Made by a program: the position numbers and the translations under genes
Shown here: one piece after another, positions 15,604 through 24,958 of the stretch
Position numbering within the stretch: position 1 is the stretch's first letter
Layout of the letters: each line of letters opens with the position of its first letter
Notes under the pieces: generated by a model
What the model saw: only the letters and a program-made list of their open reading frames with translations
Told to the model about the DNA's origin: nothing
Database searches by the model: none
NCBI GenBank assembly: GCA_017656235.1
Contig: JACDOF010000010.1
Location: forward strand, 1-64,000
Length of the DNA: 64,000 nucleotides
Origin: Brevibacillus sp.
Lineage (GTDB): Bacteria > Bacillota > Bacilli > Brevibacillales > Brevibacillaceae
Reading direction: 5' to 3'

Positions 15604-17961
15604 ATGCACGACATCGAACTGGATATTTCTTTCGGCAAGTACCGTGCCGACACGAACTGGAAGCCGGAATTTTTGACCTGGGGGGAGTTCGTTGATCGCT
15701 TGCGAAAGGTCCGGCGGACGAGCGAGACGATGGCGCAATATGACGCAATGCACGCGGCAGGGAAAGGGAAGGTGAAGGACGGGCCCGCTTTCGTCGGCGG
15801 GCTCATCCGAGGCGGCCGGCGCAAGAAGGAGAACGTAGACACGCGCAGCCTGATCACGCTGGATGCCGACTTTGCAGACGATGATTTCCTCTTCACCGCG
15901 GAGCTTGTGTTGGGAGGCCGGGCCTATGTCGTCTACTCCACGCACAGCCATCGGCCACACAAACCCAAATACCGCCTGATCGCGCCGGCCGATCGCACCA
16001 TGAGTCCGGACGAGTACGCGGCCGTCAGCCGAAAGGTAGCCGAGCAGATCGGCATGCACTACTTCGATAAGACGACGTTCCAGGCCCACCGCCTGATGTA
16101 CCTGCCGAGCTGCAGCAAAGACGCGGAGCCGGTGTTGGAGGTCTACGAAGGAGACCCGATCTGCGTGGACGCCATCTTGGCCGAGTATGAGGATTGGCGT
16201 GACGTGATGAGCTGGCCGCGGCATCCGGAGGAGAAAAGGGAGCTCAAGACCGCCACCAAAAAGGCCGAGGACCCACGAGAGAAATCCGGAATTATCGGTT
16301 TGTTCTGCCGGGCATTCACGATTGAAGAGGGGATCGACACGTTCCTGTCCGACGTATACGTGCCCGGAACCATGCCGAACCGGTACACCTACGTCCACGG
16401 CACGTCCGCGAACGGGCTCCAAATTTATCCGGACCAAGAGCTGGCCTATTCCCATCAGGACAGCGACCCGATCGCAGACGGCCGGACGTACAATCTGTTC
16501 GACCTCGTGAGGGTTCACAAATTCGGCCATCTCGATGACCAAGTCAAGGAGCACACGCCGGACGCCAAGAAGCCGAGTCATCTCGCAATGGAGCGTTGGG
16601 CGGCGGATCGGCCGGAGGTGAAAAAACTCGCCGCGGCTGAGCGGCATGCGGAGTTTGCCGAGATGGCGGAAGACCTGGACGGGGAAGAAGGAGACGAGCC
16701 TGGCGAGGAAGACTGGGAAACCAAACTGGAACTGCACCATAAAACTGGCCTACCTCTACCGACGGCCGGCAATGTTGAGCTTATCCTTACGAATGGCCCT
16801 TGGCGAGGGGTGCTTGCCTATGACGCCTTCGGGAACACGGAGGTCATACGGAAGCCGCTGCCGTGGCGCGACCGTGAACGGCCGAACCGTTCTTACGAGC
16901 CATGGCTGGCGGCTGACGACAAGCGGCTTCAACATTGGTTCGCCAAAGTGTACGGCATCAATTCGGCCAAGCTGATCCAGAATGCGTTCACAGAAGTCGT
17001 CCACAAGAACACATTTCACCCGATCAAAGCCTACATCGAGAGCACGACATGGGACGGCGTGACGCGCGCGGAGCGAGTGTTTATCACGTATCTGGGTGCG
17101 GCCGACACGCATTACGTCCGGCAGGTTACACGGAAGATGCTGCTGGCTGCCGTAACGCGGCTCTATCGCCCGGGATGCAAATTCGACCAGATGCTCGTCC
17201 TGGTTGGCCCCCAGGGGGCCGGCAAGAGTAGTCTGCTGGCAAAGCTGGGCCGAGAGTGGTTCAGCGACAGCCTGCGAACGTTCGAGAACAAAGAGGCCGG
17301 CGAACACCTGCAGTCGGGCTGGATCTTCGAGATTGGCGAGCTGTCGGCCATGAAGAAGTCCGAGGTCGAGGAAGTCAAGGCCTTTCTCTCGAAGACGGAG
17401 GATCGCTACCGGGTGGCCTACGACCGGCAAGTGTCGGAGTTCCCGCGGAAGTGCGTATTTTTCGGAACGACGAACACGAGGGATTTCTTACGGGATACGA
17501 CGGGAAACCGCCGATTTTGGCCGGTAGAAGTTGACCCGTCGCGGGCAGAGTTGAGCCATTGGGAGCATTTGACCGACGACGTGGTAAGCCAAATCTGGGC
17601 AGAAGTTTTGAGCTGGTACAGGGCGGGCGAAGGCCTGGAACTGGACAGCGAAGCCCGCGAGGAAGCAGAGCGGCAGCAAGCTGCACATATGGAAAGTGAT
17701 CCGCGCGAAGGTCTTATTCAGGAGTGGCTGGAGTCTGAGGAGCTTGACGAGCTGGACCGGCCAACGGGCCAAAAGCGGCAGCGCGTCTGCGCAGCCCAGA
17801 TATGGGTGGAGTGCCTTGGGAAGCGAAGGGGCGATATGCGCCCATGGGAAGGTAAGGAGATCATGGACATTCTCCGCCGCATACCCGGATGGGCGGAACG
17901 AAAAGGAAAAGCGAAAGTGCCGGGTTACGGGGTCCAAAGGGTATTTGAGCGGTTGCCGTAG
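15604..17961 (+). CDS. VapE-family primase-helicase
   Basis: A 785-aa protein of the virulence-associated E family. The N-terminal 250 residues resemble an archaeo-eukaryotic-type primase region (TRSLITLDADFADDDF; KPKYRLIAPADRTMS). The C-terminal half is a P-loop helicase with Walker A VGPQGAGKSS (about 533-542), an acidic IGELSAMKKSEVE stretch and CVFFGTTNTRDFLRD. Such proteins initiate phage DNA replication. It sits next to a cluster of GGTTGCC iterons, a likely origin that would be its natural target. AAGGAAGTG precedes the ATG. Confidence 0.85.
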   Translation: MHDIELDISFGKYRADTNWKPEFLTWGEFVDRLRKVRRTSETMAQYDAMHAAGKGKVKDGPAFVGGLIRGGRRKKENVDTRSLITLDADFADDDFLFTAELVLGGRAYVVYSTHSHRPHKPKYRLIAPADRTMSPDEYAAVSRKVAEQIGMHYFDKTTFQAHRLMYLPSCSKDAEPVLEVYEGDPICVDAILAEYEDWRDVMSWPRHPEEKRELKTATKKAEDPREKSGIIGLFCRAFTIEEGIDTFLSDVYVPGTMPNRYTYVHGTSANGLQIYPDQELAYSHQDSDPIADGRTYNLFDLVRVHKFGHLDDQVKEHTPDAKKPSHLAMERWAADRPEVKKLAAAERHAEFAEMAEDLDGEEGDEPGEEDWETKLELHHKTGLPLPTAGNVELILTNGPWRGVLAYDAFGNTEVIRKPLPWRDRERPNRSYEPWLAADDKRLQHWFAKVYGINSAKLIQNAFTEVVHKNTFHPIKAYIESTTWDGVTRAERVFITYLGAADTHYVRQVTRKMLLAAVTRLYRPGCKFDQMLVLVGPQGAGKSSLLAKLGREWFSDSLRTFENKEAGEHLQSGWIFEIGELSAMKKSEVEEVKAFLSKTEDRYRVAYDRQVSEFPRKCVFFGTTNTRDFLRDTTGNRRFWPVEVDPSRAELSHWEHLTDDVVSQIWAEVLSWYRAGEGLELDSEAREEAERQQAAHMESDPREGLIQEWLESEELDELDRPTGQKRQRVCAAQIWVECLGKRRGDMRPWEGKEIMDILRRIPGWAERKGKAKVPGYGVQRVFERLP

Positions 17962-18200
17962 GTGGTTGCCAAAGGGTTGCCGAGGTTGCCGTGAGAGGTT
18001 GCCACGGTTGCCGAAAGGTTGCCATAAACACACCGGTTCGGAAACCGCCCGAGCTCAACAACATCAAGGTTTTTTCAGCTTCGGTTGCCATGGTTGCCGT
18101 AAAATCCTTAAAAGTATAAAAAATAGTATTTAAGTATACGCCGGGTATAGTTAAACAGGAAAAAATAGAGTACGCGCGCGTAGAGGGCAAAATGGCAACC
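17951..18200. other. Candidate phage replication origin (GGTTGCC iterons)
   Basis: GGTTGCC occurs nine times in the same orientation, at 17951, 17964, 17975, 17984, 17997, 18006, 18017, 18083 and 18092, with gaps of 9-13 bp within each cluster, and once inverted at 18194. The array starts in the last codons of the VapE gene. It is followed by an AT-rich stretch (about 18099-18170) that could melt. Position beside the primase-helicase fits an iteron origin, as in lambda-type phages. Confidence 0.55.
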
Positions 18201-18216
18201 GAGAAAAGGAGGCAAC

Positions 18217-18498
18217 ATGAGGGAGTCTACACTTGAACGGCGCTTGGTGCGGGAGGTCGAGCGGATCGGCGGCCTGGCACCAAAATGGGTCAGCCCCGGC
18301 CATCGCGGAGTGCCGGACCGGCTGGTCATCCTGCCGGGTGGCAGGGTGGCGTTTGTTGAGATGAAGGCGCCGGGGAAACCGCTACAGCCATTGCAGGAAA
18401 AGTGGGCGCGGACACTGCGGGGGATGGGGCACCGGGTGTACAAACTCGACTCACATGACGACATTGACCGATTCATCGCCGAGGTGAGCGAAGAGTGA
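18217..18498 (+). CDS. VRR-NUC domain nuclease
   Basis: A 93-aa stand-alone VRR-NUC domain (PD-(D/E)XK superfamily). HRGVPDRLVILPGGRVAFVEMK gives the catalytic D-x(n)-ExK set, and QPLQEKWARTLRGMGHRVYKL is the usual C-terminal half. In phages these small nucleases occur beside SNF2 helicases and are thought to process branched DNA. AAAAGGAGG precedes the ATG. The stop overlaps the GTG of the helicase. Confidence 0.88.
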   Translation: MRESTLERRLVREVERIGGLAPKWVSPGHRGVPDRLVILPGGRVAFVEMKAPGKPLQPLQEKWARTLRGMGHRVYKLDSHDDIDRFIAEVSEE

Positions 18499-19871
18499 AA
18501 TATATACCGCACAAATATCAGGAATACGCGACCCAGCGCATCCTGGACACGCCGTATATAGCCCTGCTGCTAGAAATGGGCCTTGGGAAGACCGTATCAA
18601 CGCTGACCGCCATTGATTTGCTGTTGAACGACTACTTTGAAGCTAACCGCGTGCTGGTGATTGCACCGTTGCGGGTGGCGGAAGATACCTGGAGCCGCGA
18701 GATTGAGAAGTGGGATCATCTGCGGCATCTGCGGATCTCGAAGGTGTTGGGAAGCGTGGCGCAGCGCCGTAAAGCGCTGAAAGCCGACGCTGACATCTAC
18801 GTGATCAACCGCGAAAACGTGGAGTGGCTGGTCAGCGAGCTTGGCACCAAGTGGGACTTTGACACGGTCGTCATCGACGAGCTGTCCAGCTTCAAAAACC
18901 ATCAGTCGAAGCGATTCCGGGCTCTCCGCCGAGTCAGGCCGATGATGAAACGGGTGATCGGTTTGACTGGTACTCCAGCGCCAAACAGCTTGATTGACTT
19001 ATGGCCGCAAATCTACTTGCTGGATCAGGGGGAGCGCCTCGGAAAGACAATCACGGGATACAGGGAACGGTATTTTATCCCTGGTGAGCGCAGCGGCCAT
19101 ATCGTCTACAAATGGCACCAGAAGAAAGAGGCGGAGCAGCGAATCTACGAGGCGATTAGCGACATTGCAGTCAGCATGAAAGCCGAGGACTGGCTGGAAT
19201 TGCCAGAGAGGATTGATCGCGTGGTCCCGATTCGACTTTCCGAGCAAGCGAGAGCATTGTACAAGAAATTGGAGCGAGATTTGCTGCTGCCGTACCAAGA
19301 CGCGGACGTAGTAGCAAGCACCGCGGCCGTCCTGAGCAACAAACTGCTGCAAATGGCCAGCGGTGCGGTGTACGACGAGGAGAAAGGGGTCAAGCTGATC
19401 CATGACGCCAAGCTGGACGCCTTGGAGGACATCATCGAGGCGGCACAAGGCAAACCGGTGATGGTGTTCTACAACTTCAAACACAGCCTTGAACGAATCC
19501 AGCAGCGGTTCCCGCAAGCGCGGACGCTGCGGAAAGGCAAAGACGGAAACGAGGACATTCGGGCCTGGAACAATGACGAGATCCCGCTGCTGCTTCTCCA
19601 TCCAAAAAGCGCTGGACACGGCTTGAACCTACAGGAGTCGAGCTGTCAAACGGTTGTGTGGTTCGATCAGATTTGGAGCTTGGAGGAAGACCAACAGGCG
19701 AACGCCCGGGTCCACCGGCAGGGGCAGACAAGGCGAATCGTCGTAATGCGGTTGGTGGCAGAAGGCACGATGGACGAGGAAGCAGTAGAGGCACTGGAGC
19801 GGAAAGCCGCCGGACAAGAAGCGCTGATGCAGGCGGTCAAGGCACGGATTGAGAGAGTGAAGCAGGGATAA
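18495..19871 (+). CDS. SNF2/DEAD-like phage helicase
   Basis: A 458-aa superfamily 2 helicase of the SNF2 type. Motif I is LLEMGLGKT (about 25-33), motif II is VIDELSSF (DELS, about 126-133), motif III is GLTGTPAPNS and motif VI is QANARVHRQGQTRRI. It starts with GTG overlapping the VRR-NUC stop; the pair is common in phage replication modules and probably acts together on branched intermediates. It appears complete. Confidence 0.9.
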   Translation: MKYIPHKYQEYATQRILDTPYIALLLEMGLGKTVSTLTAIDLLLNDYFEANRVLVIAPLRVAEDTWSREIEKWDHLRHLRISKVLGSVAQRRKALKADADIYVINRENVEWLVSELGTKWDFDTVVIDELSSFKNHQSKRFRALRRVRPMMKRVIGLTGTPAPNSLIDLWPQIYLLDQGERLGKTITGYRERYFIPGERSGHIVYKWHQKKEAEQRIYEAISDIAVSMKAEDWLELPERIDRVVPIRLSEQARALYKKLERDLLLPYQDADVVASTAAVLSNKLLQMASGAVYDEEKGVKLIHDAKLDALEDIIEAAQGKPVMVFYNFKHSLERIQQRFPQARTLRKGKDGNEDIRAWNNDEIPLLLLHPKSAGHGLNLQESSCQTVVWFDQIWSLEEDQQANARVHRQGQTRRIVVMRLVAEGTMDEEAVEALERKAAGQEALMQAVKARIERVKQG

Positions 19872-19912
19872 CATTCCGACAACTTAGTGGTTTCATCAGG
19901 AGGGCGAGAGAA

Positions 19913-20455
19913 ATGGCTCAAAAACAAGTATTAAGTCCGCAAATGCTTGAAGAGATTGCCCGTGTAGCCGTACAGGCCGTGTTGGACTTTCAGGAGAAGG
20001 AAAAGCAAAAGCAGCAGAAAGCCAAAAAGGACTGGCGCCTTCGGAATACGAAGCTGCTGCTAAAGCACTATCGATCTTTTGTGAAGCACAGCGAGGGCGT
20101 CAAGGAAAAGCTGTCAGCATTGGAGAGAGCCGAAGCCCTTGAGGATTTGTACACCGATGAACTGGCCATTGAGTCTATCCGGAGGAGCAAGCAAAGGACG
20201 CTGGCAATGGTGGAGTTTATCCAGCGGATGTTGGACGTCTACAGGGTTTTGTGTGAAACATCAGGACAGCCGGAGGATTTGAGGCGGTACCGAGTGGTCC
20301 ATGCGATGTACATTTCCGAGAAAAAAAAGACTGCGGAAGAAATCGCCGAATGCGAAAAAATCGACCTTAGTACAGTTTATCGAGACGTCAAAGAATCCGT
20401 AAAAACCTTGTCAGTATTGATTTTTGGGGTCGATGGAGTCCGATTTGACCCATGA
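19913..20455 (+). CDS. ArpU/sigma-like late transcription regulator
   Basis: A 180-aa protein with a charged helical N-terminal two-thirds and a C-terminal helix-turn-helix like sigma region 4 (KTAEEIAECEKIDLSTVYRD). This layout and its position, at the end of the early module just before the packaging genes, match ArpU-type late regulators of Gram-positive phages. It probably controls the late operon. The non-coding region just downstream contains an array of palindromes that could be its binding sites. Confidence 0.65.
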   Translation: MAQKQVLSPQMLEEIARVAVQAVLDFQEKEKQKQQKAKKDWRLRNTKLLLKHYRSFVKHSEGVKEKLSALERAEALEDLYTDELAIESIRRSKQRTLAMVEFIQRMLDVYRVLCETSGQPEDLRRYRVVHAMYISEKKKTAEEIAECEKIDLSTVYRDVKESVKTLSVLIFGVDGVRFDP

Positions 20456-20540
20456 GAAAACCATGCAAAAAAGTTGCCATTTTCTCGCCAAGCGAGCCGT
20501 GATAGTATGATAGCGTGGAAAAATGTATAAAACTCACACC

Positions 20541-20568
20541 GCCGCATCGGGAAACCGGGCGGCTTTTT
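20541..20568 (+). terminator. Terminator after late regulator
   Basis: GCCGC-AT-CGG, loop GAAA, CCG-G-GCGGC, then five T residues. It would end early transcription. Confidence 0.75.
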
Positions 20569-20574
20569 CGTTAC

Positions 20575-20703
20575 GCCGATCCTCCCCAAAGAGTGCAGAG
20601 ACTCCAATCCTTAGGCGGCAAGCAGGGGGAAATGTTTGCCGATGGGCTACGCGGACCCGACTGCACCACCTCCGACTCCGTGACCACAGCGGAAAGGATC
20701 GGC
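20575..20703 (+). ncRNA. Candidate structured RNA
   Basis: A closing 9-bp stem GCCGATCCT/AGGATCGGC (20575-20583 with 20695-20703) encloses a 9-bp hairpin CGGCAAGCA/TGTTTGCCG (20616-20641), a smaller GAGT/ACTC hairpin (20591-20604) and a CCGTG/CAGCGG stem near 20678. The multi-branch form is read by eye only. It could be an RNA or a DNA recognition structure. Confidence 0.3.
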
Positions 20704-20759
20704 TCGTGGCGGCTGCCTCACGCCGAAAGAAGTGGGGCGACAATGCTATTGCAACGCGA

Positions 20760-20920
20760 CTGTACCCTACGTAGAGTACAATCAAACGCGTGAACCCTTG
20801 ATACACAAGGCTTTCAAGCCCACTGTACTCTAATTAGCGGACAGCCGCGACTGTACTCTACCTAGAGTACAGATCTGTCCTCTACGTAGGGTACAGTAGT
20901 GTCCTCTACGTAGGGTACAG
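20760..20920. repeat. Array of five 22-bp palindromic repeats
   Basis: Units lie at 20760-20781, 20823-20844 (degenerate), 20851-20872, 20875-20896 and 20899-20920. The consensus is a perfect dyad with half-site CTGTACTCTAC. The last three units have centres exactly 24 bp apart. They probably bind a dimeric protein. This is not CRISPR: the gaps are 2 bp. Confidence 0.8.
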
Positions 20921-21054
20921 TCAGATTTTTTTCTTCATTAGAGCGCGAAGCCTAAAGAAAATATTAAAGAAAATATTAAAGAAATATATATACTCGCAAC
21001 ACGTTGCTCGTATGTAGAACGGATTTTGTATTTTTCAAAGAGGAGTGATGAGTC

Positions 21055-21171
21055 ATAGCCTGGATACACGGATTCTTTTGTGGTGTTGTGCTGGCGATCT
21101 TCTACCAGATGATTTGGGAAGAAATCAAAGCGAAGATGGAAGCATTGCGGAAGAGAGTAGAGAGTCGATGA
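21055..21171 (+). CDS. Possible 38-aa membrane protein with ATA start
   Basis: An open frame of 38 codons encodes one hydrophobic segment (AWIHGFFCGVVLAIFYQMIW) followed by a charged helix. It has no ATG, GTG or TTG at its head; two TGA codons precede GTC-ATA. AGGAG (21041-21045) is 9 bp before ATA. The stop overlaps the HNH ATG (ATGA). Translation from ATA is inferred, so confidence is modest. Confidence 0.4.
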   Translation: MAWIHGFFCGVVLAIFYQMIWEEIKAKMEALRKRVESR

Positions 21172-21470
21172 CCATGTTCTATAAGACAGCCAAGTGGAAG
21201 AACAAACGGGAGAGGATTCTCCGGCGTGATCAGTATCTTTGCCAAGAGTGCAAGAGGTACGGGAGATCGACGCCAGCAACAACTGTGCATCACGTCTATC
21301 CGCTTGAGCAACACCCGGAGCTTGCATTAGTGAGCACCAACCTCATCAGCTTGTGCAGTGCTTGCCATGATGCGATGCACGATCGGAACACAGGAGCATT
21401 GACCGCAGCAGGAGAACGGTGGAGGGTGAAGGTTGCTCCTGCTCTCCGCGAGTCGGGGTATGCGATCTAG
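21168..21470 (+). CDS. HNH endonuclease (packaging-associated)
   Basis: A 100-aa HNH nuclease. The zinc ligands are C25-x2-C28 and C63-x2-C66, the catalytic His pair is HH (41-42) and Asn58 and His67 complete the fold. HNH proteins beside the terminase genes (HK97 gp74 type) help cos cleavage and packaging. I chose the ATG at 21168, which overlaps the upstream frame's stop, because the fold begins with MFYKTAKWKNKRERIL. Confidence 0.9.
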   Translation: MTMFYKTAKWKNKRERILRRDQYLCQECKRYGRSTPATTVHHVYPLEQHPELALVSTNLISLCSACHDAMHDRNTGALTAAGERWRVKVAPALRESGYAI

Positions 21471-21661
21471 CCGGTGAGTGGTGAAGAGAAAAGTACATGC
21501 ACTTCTGAGCGTTTCAGAGGCTTATGTAGCGATTTTTGATTCAGGGGGATAGAGAGTACCCCCCACCCTCAAAACTCGTCTGACGGGCTTGTGGGGACCG
21601 GCGAGGCGGCCCCTTTTCCAATAGTGCGAGGTTTGGGAAATTTTTTCGGGAGGTGAGGCTA

Positions 21662-22009
21662 GTGGCAAAACATACAAAAGCGGCGATCAAGCGGGCAACC
21701 ATTCGCGACATGAAAAATCTGGGCACCTACAAAAAAGAGTACGACCGGATCATCGACATCTATGCCGAACTCGTGGAGCAGTACGCGATCTTGAGCGACA
21801 GGTTCGCATCAGGGGGATACCGGTACGAGGTGCCAACAGCAGATGGCGGATCCAAGAAAGCACCGATCGTCGCCACGCTCGAATCCCTCCGGAAAGACAT
21901 ACTGGCGTACGCAGATCGGCTCTGCCTCAACCCAAAGACAATCGACGGGATCACCGTCGAGACGAAAAAACAGTCCGCGCTGGCTGCAGCGCTGAGCGCT
22001 CTTGAGTGA
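21662..22009 (+). CDS. terS: Terminase small subunit, P27 family
   Basis: A 115-aa helical protein matching the P27-type small terminase ([40 protein letters not shown]). It recognises phage DNA and brings the large subunit to it. GGGAGGTG precedes the GTG at 21662. The stop region overlaps the TTG start of the large subunit. With the HNH gene and a GC-rich gap at 21471-21652, this marks a likely cos-type packaging site. Confidence 0.85.
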   Translation: MAKHTKAAIKRATIRDMKNLGTYKKEYDRIIDIYAELVEQYAILSDRFASGGYRYEVPTADGGSKKAPIVATLESLRKDILAYADRLCLNPKTIDGITVETKKQSALAAALSALE

Positions 22010-23729
22010 TGCGAAAAACCTTGACATTGTCTTGGAGTACGCCAGGAGCATAGTCGAGGGCCGAAAGATCGCCGGGAAGGAGTTGGTTCAAGCATGTCGG
22101 CGGTTTCTGGATGATCTGAAGAATCCCGACTACGAATTCCGAGCGAAAGATGCCGAATTCGTTATTGGAATCATCGAACGGACCTTTGTCCACGACAAAG
22201 GAGAGGCTCTGGACGGTACGCCGCTGCGCGGGAAGCCGTTCCTCCTTGAGCCATGGCAAAAATTCATCGTCTACAACCTGCTCGGATTTTTCAAGGCAGG
22301 TACTGAAGAACGCCGCTACAAAGAGGCGTTTATTTTTATTCCCCGGAAAAACGGTAAGACTCGCCTGGTTGCCGCGCTTGCGTGGGCGCTGGCGCTACTT
22401 AGCCGCCGGTCCGGGGCAACAATCTACATCACAGCGCATGCGCTCAAGCAGTCGAAGCAGGCGTTTGAGTTCATCCTGTTCAATCTCAAGAGGATGGGCG
22501 AAGAAGAGAATTTCCGCATCCTGAACAACAATCAGGAGCACAGCATCAGCGGCGACATGGGCGACGGCTCGATCTACATCGAAGCACTTGCGGCAAACCC
22601 GGACCGGCAGGACTCGCTGAACTGTAACATCGCCATTGCCGACGAGTTGCACGCCTACACCCGGCCTAAGCAATACAACATCATCAAAGAGGCCATGAAG
22701 GCGTACACGAACAAGCTCATGATTGGGATCACGACGGCTGGCGACGACATGAGCAGCTTTTGCTACCAGCGGTTGCAGTACTGCAAAAAGATTCTTGATG
22801 GCACGGCCCGCGACGAGGCGTACTTCGTATTCATCGCCAAGGCCGACGAGGACGAGCGTGGGCACGTCGATTACACGGACCCGGTGCAGCATGAGAAAGC
22901 AAACCCGAACTACGGCGTGACGATCCGACCCGAGGACATCATGAACGATGCGCTCCAGGCGCAGAACGATCCACAGCAGCGGAAGGATTTTCTCGCAAAG
23001 TCGCTCAACATCTACACGTCGGCCATGCACGCCTATTTCGATATTCACGAGTTCCGGGCGAGCGATCGCAAGCATAAGTGGACGCTTGATGAACTGGTCC
23101 GGCTCCCGATCGTCTGGTACGGCGGCGCCGACTTGGCGAAGCTGCACGACTTGACAGCCGCGGCGTTATATGGGGAATACCAAGACATTGCCATCATCAT
23201 CCCACATGCTTGGTTTCCCATCGTTGCGGCGACGGCCAAGGCGGAAGAGGACGGCATTCCGTTGTTTGGGTGGATGGACGACGGCTGGCTCACGATGACT
23301 AACACTCCTGTTACCAACCATGCCGAGATCGTCAATTGGTTCGTGAACATGCGGCGACGTGGTTTCAAGATCAAGCAGATCGGGTTCGATCGAAAGTTTA
23401 GCGCCGAGTTCTTCCGCGATGCCAAAAAAGCCGGGTTTAAGCTGGTGGACGAGCCGCAATACTTCTGGCGTAAGTCACAGGGGTTCCGCCGGATCGAGCA
23501 AAAGGCCAAGTCGGGTAAACTGTACTATCTGCATAGCGAGGCATACGAGTATTGTGTCCAGAACGTCCGGGCCATCGAGAAAACCGACGATATGATCCAG
23601 TATGAAAAGGTCGATGACAACAAGCGCATCGACCTTTTTGATGCTTCTGTTTTCGCTTGCGTCCGGTACATCGAGGATACGGATAAAGGCAAGGCGCAAG
23701 GAGAATGGTTGAAAGGGGGCACAGCATGA
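22002..23729 (+). CDS. terL: Terminase large subunit
   Basis: A 575-aa packaging motor. The ATPase has Walker [10 protein letters not shown] (about 112-120) and Walker [12 protein letters not shown] (about 209-219). The C-terminal half is the RNase H-like nuclease, with the expected acidic clusters ([39 protein letters not shown]). It starts with TTG and overlaps the small subunit. Length and motifs are those of the HK97/P27-associated group. Confidence 0.93.
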   Translation: MSDAKNLDIVLEYARSIVEGRKIAGKELVQACRRFLDDLKNPDYEFRAKDAEFVIGIIERTFVHDKGEALDGTPLRGKPFLLEPWQKFIVYNLLGFFKAGTEERRYKEAFIFIPRKNGKTRLVAALAWALALLSRRSGATIYITAHALKQSKQAFEFILFNLKRMGEEENFRILNNNQEHSISGDMGDGSIYIEALAANPDRQDSLNCNIAIADELHAYTRPKQYNIIKEAMKAYTNKLMIGITTAGDDMSSFCYQRLQYCKKILDGTARDEAYFVFIAKADEDERGHVDYTDPVQHEKANPNYGVTIRPEDIMNDALQAQNDPQQRKDFLAKSLNIYTSAMHAYFDIHEFRASDRKHKWTLDELVRLPIVWYGGADLAKLHDLTAAALYGEYQDIAIIIPHAWFPIVAATAKAEEDGIPLFGWMDDGWLTMTNTPVTNHAEIVNWFVNMRRRGFKIKQIGFDRKFSAEFFRDAKKAGFKLVDEPQYFWRKSQGFRRIEQKAKSGKLYYLHSEAYEYCVQNVRAIEKTDDMIQYEKVDDNKRIDLFDASVFACVRYIEDTDKGKAQGEWLKGGTA

Positions 23730-24958
23730 GTAAGAAGCAAAGACAGCGAGCGCGGCAGCCAACTGCACAACGAAGCGTGTTGGGTGCCGAGAACACACTG
23801 CTCGGGTACTGGCTCAAAGGTGAAGATCTTACACTGCCGACAGGATACATCCCGCTCAGCGAAAACCCGGAGGTTCGCATGGCGGTGGACCGGATCGCGG
23901 ACCTGGTCAGCAGCATGACCATCCATCTCATGCAGAATACCGATGACGGCGACATCCGCGTGCGGAATGAGTTGGCGAAGAAGATCGACGTCAACCCGTA
24001 CAGCCTCATGACGCGCAAAGACTGGATGTATTTCATTGTTCACACGATGCTGCTGGAGGGAGACGGGAACTGCATCGTCTTCCCAACCACGCAAGATGGG
24101 ATGCTTGACGAACTGATCCCGCTGCCGCCGCATATGGTCACATTCTTGCCGCCGGCACAAAACGGTATCGGGGCGGTAACAGGCTATCAGGTTTCGATCC
24201 AAGGGCGCGTGTACAATCACGATGAGGTACTGCACTTCCGGCTTAACCCGGACCCGCAGCAGCCGTGGATCGGGCGCGGGTATCGGCTGATCCTCAAGGA
24301 TGTCGTTGGTAATCTCAAACAGGCTGCCGTGACCAAAAAGGCGTTTATGGGCGACAAGTGGCGGCCGGCTGTGATCGTCATGGTTGATGCCGATGCCGAT
24401 AATTTTTCAAGTGACGAGGAACGAGAGAAGTTGGTTCAGCGCTACATCGGCAGCGGCGAAAGTGGAAAACCATGGATTCTGCCGGAAGGGATAATCCGGA
24501 TCGATACGGTGAAACCTCTTACGCTAGAAGACATCGCAATCCACGAGAGTGTCCAGATCGACAAACGAACGGTGGCCGCCATGTTGGGTGTTCCGCCGTT
24601 TTTTGTTGGCGTCGGCGACTTCAAGAAAGACGAGTACAACGCATTCATTCGCAACCGCATTCAGCCCATCGCCAAAGGCATCGAGCAGGAACTCACTCGG
24701 AAACTGCTGTATTCGCCGGATCTTTATTTTCGGTTCAACCCTCGGTCGCTCTATGCCTACGACACCAAAGAAGTCGCGGAGATCGGCATGAATCTCTACG
24801 TCCGCGGGCTGATGGACGGGAACGAGGTGCGGGATTGGGTCGGCCTGTCCCCGCGTGGAGGATTGTCCGAACTGGTCATCCTGGAGAATTACATCCCGCG
24901 CGGCATGATCGGCGATCAGAAGAAACTCTTGCAAGGGGGTGAGGAAGGGGATGAGTAG
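23726..24958 (+). CDS. Portal protein, HK97 family
   Basis: A 410-aa portal protein: early [20 protein letters not shown], then [20 protein letters not shown] and the clip/crown part [20 protein letters not shown] are typical of HK97-type portals. It forms the dodecameric ring through which DNA enters the head. AAAGGGGG precedes the ATG at 23726, which overlaps the terminase stop. The protease gene overlaps its end. Confidence 0.92.
   Translation: MSKKQRQRARQPTAQRSVLGAENTLLGYWLKGEDLTLPTGYIPLSENPEVRMAVDRIADLVSSMTIHLMQNTDDGDIRVRNELAKKIDVNPYSLMTRKDWMYFIVHTMLLEGDGNCIVFPTTQDGMLDELIPLPPHMVTFLPPAQNGIGAVTGYQVSIQGRVYNHDEVLHFRLNPDPQQPWIGRGYRLILKDVVGNLKQAAVTKKAFMGDKWRPAVIVMVDADADNFSSDEEREKLVQRYIGSGESGKPWILPEGIIRIDTVKPLTLEDIAIHESVQIDKRTVAAMLGVPPFFVGVGDFKKDEYNAFIRNRIQPIAKGIEQELTRKLLYSPDLYFRFNPRSLYAYDTKEVAEIGMNLYVRGLMDGNEVRDWVGLSPRGGLSELVILENYIPRGMIGDQKKLLQGGEEGDE

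Larger units (their letters stand above)
20456..21054. promoter_or_regulatory. Late control region, no protein gene seen
   Basis: This 600-bp stretch holds, in order, a terminator (20541-20568), a possible structured RNA (20575-20703), an array of 22-bp palindromes (20760-20920) and an AT-rich segment with repeated AAAGAAAATATT (about 20955-20985). The open frames here have no ribosome sites and no recognisable product. It separates early from late genes. Confidence 0.6.

Noticed and set aside
15565-16740. Reverse-strand frame of 391 codons opposite the VapE gene
   Set aside because: It is the antisense shadow of the GC-rich VapE gene; it has no ribosome site and no recognisable domain, while VapE on the forward strand has clear motifs.
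20515-20793. Forward frames of 83 and 92 codons in the late control region
   Set aside because: They run through the terminator hairpin and stem structures, have no ribosome site and no homology that I can recognise.
20760-20920. Palindrome array considered as a CRISPR array
   Set aside because: The units are 22-bp dyads separated by 2 bp (with larger gaps to the first two), with no unique spacers and no cas genes in the window.
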